Below are positions 59,540-64,000 of a DNA stretch of 64,000 bases, one piece after another. The position numbers and the translations under genes are program-made. This DNA comes from JAJDOD01 sp039024895 (lineage in GTDB: Bacteria; Pseudomonadota; Alphaproteobacteria; Rhodobacterales; Rhodobacteraceae): assembly GCA_039024895.1 (NCBI GenBank), contig JBCCPJ010000005.1, positions 98,438 through 162,437 of the forward strand. The letters are read 5' to 3'. Position 1 is the stretch's first letter. The number at the start of each line of letters is the position of its first letter. Below the pieces are notes generated by a model that worked only from the letters and a program-made list of their open reading frames with translations, did no database searches and was not told the origin of the DNA.

Positions 59540-60040
59540 TCAGCTACCGGTAGCTGCCGCTGGTTTTGGCGCGGCCATACCACCCGTCTTCGCATTCAGC
59601 GGGTCTTCTTGCCGCTGGACGGAACCCTCAAAATGCGCGCCAGATTCAATGGCGATGGTTTTGTGGATAATGTCACCTTCGACGCGCGCCGTTGACGTCA
59701 GGCGCACTTTCAAGCCGCGCACTTTACCCACGACACGGCCATTTACGACCACGTCGTCGGCCATGCACTCCCCTTTGACCGTGGCGCCTTCGCCAACTGT
59801 CAGCAAATGCGCCCTGATGTCGCCCTCTACATTTCCTTCGATGTTCACATCACCAGTTGTCTTGATATTGCCGGTGATTTGAAGATCGGCGGAAAGAACC
59901 GACGCAGGCGGTTTCGCCTTCGGTGTGCTGGGCGTGCTGGGTTCGCTCATGGTGGGGGCCTTTTCCTCTTTTTTAGCCGCTTTTGTTGCCTCGGGTCCTG
60001 TCTTCGGGCCCGGCTCATTGATTTTGCTCTTAGAAAACAT
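59540..60040 (-). CDS. Bactofilin (polymer-forming cytoskeletal protein)
   Basis: This 166-residue protein has a Lys/Pro-rich N-terminal tail and the bactofilin beta-helix core: SVLSADLQITGNIKTTGDVNIEGNVEGDIRAHLLTVGEGATVKGECMADDVVVNGRV. Bactofilins polymerise without nucleotide and scaffold wall enzymes. Its start overlaps the end of the M23 peptidase gene by 11 nt, a pairing known in other proteobacteria in which the peptidase and bactofilin act together in cell-shape control. Confidence 0.93.
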   Translation of the reverse strand: MFSKSKINEPGPKTGPEATKAAKKEEKAPTMSEPSTPSTPKAKPPASVLSADLQITGNIKTTGDVNIEGNVEGDIRAHLLTVGEGATVKGECMADDVVVNGRVVGKVRGLKVRLTSTARVEGDIIHKTIAIESGAHFEGSVQRQEDPLNAKTGGMAAPKPAAATGS

Positions 60041-61352
60041 CTCTCGCTGCCTTGATGTATTTCATCGGGTTGATGGCAGCGCCGCCAATACGAATCTCGT
60101 AATGGAGGTGGCTGCCGGTGGATCGCCCCGTGTTGCCCATATCACCGATCCGCTCGCCGCGCGAGACTCTTTCGCCTACTTTTACCCGAATGCGTGACAG
60201 ATGTGCATATCGGGTCTCAAAGCCAAAATCATGCTTAATCTTGATGAGGTTACCATATCCGCCCTGGCGTCCCGCATGGACCACTACACCGTCCGCTGTT
60301 GCGTGGATCGCCGTACCCACGGGGCCGGCCCAATCATGGCCTTCGTGCATGCGCCCCCATCGGGGGCCAAACCCGCTTGTGGATCGATAGGACCCGCGCA
60401 CCGGAAAGCCGAAGGGAAGCTTTTCGGTGGCAATCCGATACAGGTTGAGCGCATCCAAGTGCCCCAAAACCTCATTTGCGCGCTTGGTCATCGGATCTGG
60501 TGTGCTATCTCCGCTTGTGGAAAACACAATCGGTGTCATCGGTCCACCCTGGCCGGAATAGCTGCGCCGGACTTGTTCGATAATGCTATCCGTCGGAAGA
60601 CCGACGGCGCTGAACATCTCGTCGATCGGTGAAAGCGAAGTGGTCACCGCTTCTTCAATTTGACTAAAAATGCGCTCGTTTCGTTGTTCCTCGAGCTTTT
60701 GATCCATGGCAGCCCGGTCCATGAATTGTTCCGCTTCTGAAACGTATTCCGACATTTCATCGCGCCGTACTGCCAAATCACCCAAGGCCACGGTCATGAA
60801 ATCGAGCGTTGTTTCAAGGTCCTCAAGACGCGTGACCTCCGGCTGCTCCGCTTCAGTTTCGGCCAATTCCTCAACAAGTGTCGTTACTTCTGTGCGCGCC
60901 TGATCGCGTTCCTGCATGACACCGCTCAGCGTTCCGGCGATGACATCGATACCGGTTTCGAGCTCTTTTCGGCGATTTTCGGAGGCGAGGAGCCGGGACT
61001 GCATGGCCGAAACTTCCTCAAGGGCGACAGCAAACCGTTCTTGCGCCGCCGCAGCCTCCCGCGCCCGTGCATCCCGTTCTCCCGCAAGGTCGTTCAAGCG
61101 CGCTTCGTAAATCGCTTGCTCCCGGAGCGCCTGTTCGCGCAAATCACCTGCGCCAAGGGAGTGCATCAACAGGATCGCCGACGACACGATAGTCCAGCCA
61201 AGGAGCATGGCGCTGCCTGTTACGCCGATGAATTGCGTAAGCGGTGAAAGCCGTATGAACCTTGTTTCCGTGTCCGACCGCAAAAAGAGCCGTTGTTCAG
61301 GAAAGGTGCGTTCAATGGCCCCGTGGACCTTAGCCAATAATGATCTTGTCAA
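60030..61352 (-). CDS. M23-family peptidoglycan endopeptidase with coiled coil
   Basis: This 440-residue protein has one membrane span (about residues 40-65), a long periplasmic coiled coil (about 75-170) and a C-terminal LytM/M23 domain with intact zinc ligands: His and Asp in RMHEGHDWAG, and His in SHLHYE, plus YAHLS. It should be an active DD-endopeptidase or an activator tethered to the inner membrane. It lies directly upstream of, and overlaps, the bactofilin gene. Confidence 0.93.
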   Translation of the reverse strand: MTRSLLAKVHGAIERTFPEQRLFLRSDTETRFIRLSPLTQFIGVTGSAMLLGWTIVSSAILLMHSLGAGDLREQALREQAIYEARLNDLAGERDARAREAAAAQERFAVALEEVSAMQSRLLASENRRKELETGIDVIAGTLSGVMQERDQARTEVTTLVEELAETEAEQPEVTRLEDLETTLDFMTVALGDLAVRRDEMSEYVSEAEQFMDRAAMDQKLEEQRNERIFSQIEEAVTTSLSPIDEMFSAVGLPTDSIIEQVRRSYSGQGGPMTPIVFSTSGDSTPDPMTKRANEVLGHLDALNLYRIATEKLPFGFPVRGSYRSTSGFGPRWGRMHEGHDWAGPVGTAIHATADGVVVHAGRQGGYGNLIKIKHDFGFETRYAHLSRIRVKVGERVSRGERIGDMGNTGRSTGSHLHYEIRIGGAAINPMKYIKAARDVF

Positions 61353-61502
61353 GGGTCTGTCCCATTCCCCGGTCGTCTAAGCATGCTCGAGCAAGTCCTG
61401 TCCCGACCTGCGCTCAAAGTGTTAACTTCCGCGGAAAACTCAGGCAAGGATGCTGCCTCTTCAGCCTGATAAGCGCGCTTAATGAGCGATTTCCTGCCGA
61501 AT

Positions 61503-62318
61503 TCAACCTGTAGCTGTAAGCGGCCAGTAGAAATCGGGCGGCACACCGGCCTCAGCTCGTTTTTCTTCGTTGAATGGCGGTTTCAGACCGCCGTGGAAAT
61601 AGCGGCGCACTAGTTCGTGAAAGACAGGTTTCGGATCGCGGTTCGCGCGACCGCAAAGGAAATGAAACCATTTCGACCCATATGCGACATGGCCCACTTC
61701 CTCGGTGTAGATTGTCTCGAGCGCGGTGACGGCGTGGTTTTCGTCCGCCTTCCGAAAGACCTCAATCATGCCCGGCGTGACATCAAGCCCCCGCGCCTCG
61801 AGGACCATGGGCACGACAGCTAGTCTTCCGAGTAGATCGTCCCGGGTGTCTTCCGCAGCGCGCCACATACCGGCATGGGCGGGAAGCGCGCCATAAAAGC
61901 TGCCCTTCGCCTCAAGACAGTCAGACATCAAATTGAAATGCTTGGATTCTTCGTCCGCCGCCTTTACCCAGTCGTCATAAAAGCCGACGGGTAACTCAAT
62001 ATGCCCGAACCGCGCGATGATGTCCCAGTGCAAGTCAACGGCGTTCAATTCGATATGCGCGACCGCATGAAGAAGGGCGATACGGCCCTCTGGAGTGCCC
62101 GGCTTGCGCTTTGGTACTTCGCGCGGGTCCAGGAGTTCCGGCCGGTCTGGCCGCGCTGGTCGCAAAGGTGGTGATGCCGTACCCACCGGGATATTCTCGC
62201 CCGCTTCGCGCGCCTCAAACCATTGCGCTGCATAGGATCGGCTAAGGGCAGTTTTTGCGCGGCCATCTGCGGTGGTCAAAACATCTACTGCCATTTCTGA
62301 TAAAGAGCGTGTTTTCAT
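61503..62318 (-). CDS. DUF455 ferritin-like protein
   Basis: This 271-residue protein belongs to the DUF455 family, a ferritin-like four-helix bundle. Candidate metal-binding Glu/His sets are LLHAVAHIELNAVDLHWD, ADEESKHF, LEARGLDVTPGM and YTEEVGHVAYG. Related to MiaE-type di-iron proteins; the substrate is unknown. The ATG at 62318 is chosen, because the 15 codons upstream run into the intergenic repeat at 62331. The 150-nt gap after it holds no gene. Confidence 0.88.
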   Translation of the reverse strand: MKTRSLSEMAVDVLTTADGRAKTALSRSYAAQWFEAREAGENIPVGTASPPLRPARPDRPELLDPREVPKRKPGTPEGRIALLHAVAHIELNAVDLHWDIIARFGHIELPVGFYDDWVKAADEESKHFNLMSDCLEAKGSFYGALPAHAGMWRAAEDTRDDLLGRLAVVPMVLEARGLDVTPGMIEVFRKADENHAVTALETIYTEEVGHVAYGSKWFHFLCGRANRDPKPVFHELVRRYFHGGLKPPFNEEKRAEAGVPPDFYWPLTATG

Positions 62319-62330
62319 TGGCCGCAAGGT

Positions 62331-62361
62331 ACCTTGGGAGTGTTCGAGGGGGCAAAGCCCC
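62331..62361 (-). repeat. Degenerate intergenic hairpin repeat, copy 4
   Basis: On the minus strand GGGGC/GCCCC pair around TTT, followed by a tail containing CTCGAACACTCCCAAGGTA. It keeps the short GC hairpin and part of the tail but not the exact GAGGTATTT word. It lies between bcp and the DUF455 gene. Confidence 0.35.
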
Positions 62362-62400
62362 ATCGGTCACAGGGCGGCAAATGCATCGCAATGCCGGTCA

Positions 62401-62862
62401 TCAAAGCGATTTCACCGCTTCCAAGACCGCGTCGACATGACCCGGCACTTTCACTTTCCGCCACTCCTGAACGACGTTGCCCGACCCATCGATAAGGAAA
62501 GTCGCCCGCTCGATGCCCATGTACTTTTTGCCATACATGCTTTTTTCGACCCAAACACCGAACTGTTCGCAAACATCGTTTTCCGCATCTGAGACGAGCG
62601 CAATTCCGAGATCGTGCTTTGCGACGAATTTGTCGTGTTTTGCCACGGGGTCTTTCGAGACACCGATGACGACCGCTCCGGCGGCTTCGAAATCACCGAC
62701 GCTCTCGGTAAATCCAAGCGCTTCCTTGGTGCAACCCGGGGTGTCGTCCTTCGGGTAAAAATATAGCACCACGGATTTGGGACGCATCGCGGACAAGGTG
62801 AGGTCTTCTCCACCGTCGCGTGGCAGCGTGAAATCGGGGGCGGCTTGGCCGACAAGGCTCAT
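62401..62862 (-). CDS. bcp: Thioredoxin-dependent peroxiredoxin (Bcp/PrxQ)
   Basis: This 153-residue atypical peroxiredoxin detoxifies peroxides using thioredoxin. It has the peroxidatic Cys44 in YPKDDTPGCTKEALGF and the characteristic VIGVSKDPVAKHDKF and ERATFLIDGSG blocks. The second Cys of classic Bcp (five residues after the first) is not visible, so it is a one-Cys-like form in that helix. GGAGA precedes the ATG at 62862. It is divergent from the AsmA-like gene by 50 nt. Confidence 0.94.
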   Translation of the reverse strand: MSLVGQAAPDFTLPRDGGEDLTLSAMRPKSVVLYFYPKDDTPGCTKEALGFTESVGDFEAAGAVVIGVSKDPVAKHDKFVAKHDLGIALVSDAENDVCEQFGVWVEKSMYGKKYMGIERATFLIDGSGNVVQEWRKVKVPGHVDAVLEAVKSL

Positions 62863-62912
62863 GGCAATCTCCAGAGGTGACAATGATTCGCCCTGTGTTG
62901 TAGGACGGTCCT

Positions 62913-64000
62913 ATGGAAAAGAAAGCCCCGACGGAAACGAAAGAGACTGAGGCCGCAACGCCGCCCAAGCGTCGACGTCGGCGTTTTGGCTTTGCTTCCT
63001 TTTTCAGTCTGTGCGTTGCGGGGTTGGTTTTCTTCGTGCTGTCCCTTGCGCTGACGGGCCGCACGGTCGCTGTGCCGACATTTATTCACGACAGAATACT
63101 GGCGCAGGTGAATGCCCAATTGAATATGCCTCCTTTGCGGATTGGTGGATCAGAATTTGGGGTCGACCGGCAAGGTGTGCCGCAAATCCTTATGAACAAT
63201 GTGCAGATTGCGGACGCGGCGGGCGGCGCAGTTGCTCAATTGAACTGGCTTGGGGCGGAACTGTCGTTCGAGCGTATGTTGCGCGGGGAGTTTGCTGCGG
63301 AACGCATTTTCTTGACGGGGGCGCAAATTACCGTTCGTCGGACCTCGGACGGTCGTTTTGTGCTTGCAAGCGGTCCGTCCCTCGGCACATCCGACCGGTC
63401 AATCGCGGAAATTCTTGCTTTGATCGATAGGGAGATGAGCGCGGGCACTGTCTCTTCGCTAAATGAGATTGTCGCCGCGGGCGTCGTCCTAACCCTCGAA
63501 GATGCCCGCAGCGGACGCATCTGGCAGGCGACTAACGCCTCCGCAACCTTGCGGAAAACTGCGGGCGGCTTGTCCCTTTCGATCACATCTGACGTGTTCA
63601 ACGGCACCGATAATCTTGCCTCGCTTCAAGTGTCACTGAACCGCAGTCGGGTCACCGATCACGTCCAACTTGGGGTCACGGTCGGGAATATGCCTGCGGC
63701 GGATATCGCGCTTCAGTCTCCCATTCTTTCGTGGTTGAGCATCCTCGACGCGCCAATTTCGGGTGCGGTGCGGACTGAACTTGATGAAACCGGCGCACTT
63801 GTCAGTTTTGCCGGTACGCTCGATATCTCGGAGGGTGCGTTGCGCCCGACCGAGACAGCAGAACCCGTCGCTTTCGAAGCGGCAAAGGCGTATTTTACCT
63901 TTGACCCGACACGGCAGCGTATCGACTTCTCCGAAATTAACGTACAGTCTAGCCTAGCTTCCGGGATTGCCACTGGCCATACCTATCTAACGGAATTCAA
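62913..64000 (+). CDS. AsmA-like/DUF3971 envelope protein, 5' part (cut by window end)
   Basis: The frame is open from ATG 62913 to the window end (about 362 codons). It begins with a charged segment (PPKRRRRRFGF), one membrane span (FFSLCVAGLVFFVLSLAL) and then beta-rich periplasmic sequence (PPLRIGGSEFGVDRQGVPQILMNNVQI, AERIFLTGAQITVRR). This matches the large AsmA/TamB/YhdP superfamily of bridge-like proteins for lipid transfer to the outer membrane. The C-terminus lies outside the window. Confidence 0.8.
   Translation, partial: MEKKAPTETKETEAATPPKRRRRRFGFASFFSLCVAGLVFFVLSLALTGRTVAVPTFIHDRILAQVNAQLNMPPLRIGGSEFGVDRQGVPQILMNNVQIADAAGGAVAQLNWLGAELSFERMLRGEFAAERIFLTGAQITVRRTSDGRFVLASGPSLGTSDRSIAEILALIDREMSAGTVSSLNEIVAAGVVLTLEDARSGRIWQATNASATLRKTAGGLSLSITSDVFNGTDNLASLQVSLNRSRVTDHVQLGVTVGNMPAADIALQSPILSWLSILDAPISGAVRTELDETGALVSFAGTLDISEGALRPTETAEPVAFEAAKAYFTFDPTRQRIDFSEINVQSSLASGIATGHTYLTEF

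Overview
The window reads as chromosome from an alphaproteobacterium of the order Rhodobacterales (Roseobacter/Rhodobacter relatives). The evidence is a complete Rhodobacterales-type gene transfer agent (GTA) cluster directly upstream of cysE, a Shemin-pathway hemA (5-aminolevulinate synthase) with an FNR box, a pyruvate dehydrogenase operon whose E1-beta subunit carries its own lipoyl domain, a class I fructose-bisphosphate aldolase next to pgk, and recurrent 'hairpin + CCGAGGTATTT' intergenic repeats. Nearly everything is housekeeping and intact. No insertion sequence, integrase, rRNA or CRISPR array was seen.

Layout: 0-5.8 kb holds fatty-acid synthesis (end of an acrylyl-CoA-reductase-like gene, fabD, fabG, acpP, fabF) with mltG and a divergent PilZ protein. 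5.8-20.4 kb is the GTA cluster: terminase, portal, protease, capsid, adaptor, stopper, tail terminator, tail tube, chaperones, tape measure, distal tail, two hub proteins, cell-wall peptidase and a DUF2793 tail-fibre candidate, preceded by a perfect CtrA-type box. 20.5-22.5 kb is cysE and a cysteine synthase. 22.5-28.3 kb (minus strand) is ftsB, pdhA, pdhB, pdhC, a small lipoprotein and two tandem cupins. 28.4-34.8 kb is glycolysis (fba, pgk, eno) mixed with two overlapping cyclophilin genes and a DMT-family permease.

34.8-35.9 kb is the most unusual stretch. Two near-identical tRNA-Val genes bracket soxR and, divergent from it, two translationally coupled small genes of 53 and 57 codons. The divergent promoter carries a near-perfect SoxR operator inside a 19-bp spacer, so the small proteins look like the direct SoxR output. 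36-44 kb holds a membrane-fused spermidine-synthase-like protein, pirin, a methyltransferase, a LysR regulator, tRNA-Asp, an alpha/beta hydrolase with the residue set of fluoroacetate dehalogenases, and an M20 peptidase.

43.6-54 kb is an envelope and cofactor block: hemA, a RodZ-like protein, ispG, a PNPOx-fold protein, a DsbA-like thioredoxin, an aminotransferase, an AmiC-type amidase and penicillin-binding protein 1A. 54-55.2 kb is a short stretch of orphan genes. 55.2-64 kb has an AHL-lactonase-family hydrolase, a PAS histidine kinase, prfB, a DUF2189 membrane protein, a bactofilin/M23 peptidase pair, a DUF455 ferritin-like protein, a Bcp peroxiredoxin and the start of an AsmA-like protein cut by the window edge. 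Many genes overlap by 1-11 nt (fabF/mltG, most of the GTA, pdhC/lipoprotein, the cyclophilins, bactofilin/M23), which points to polycistronic, coupled expression.
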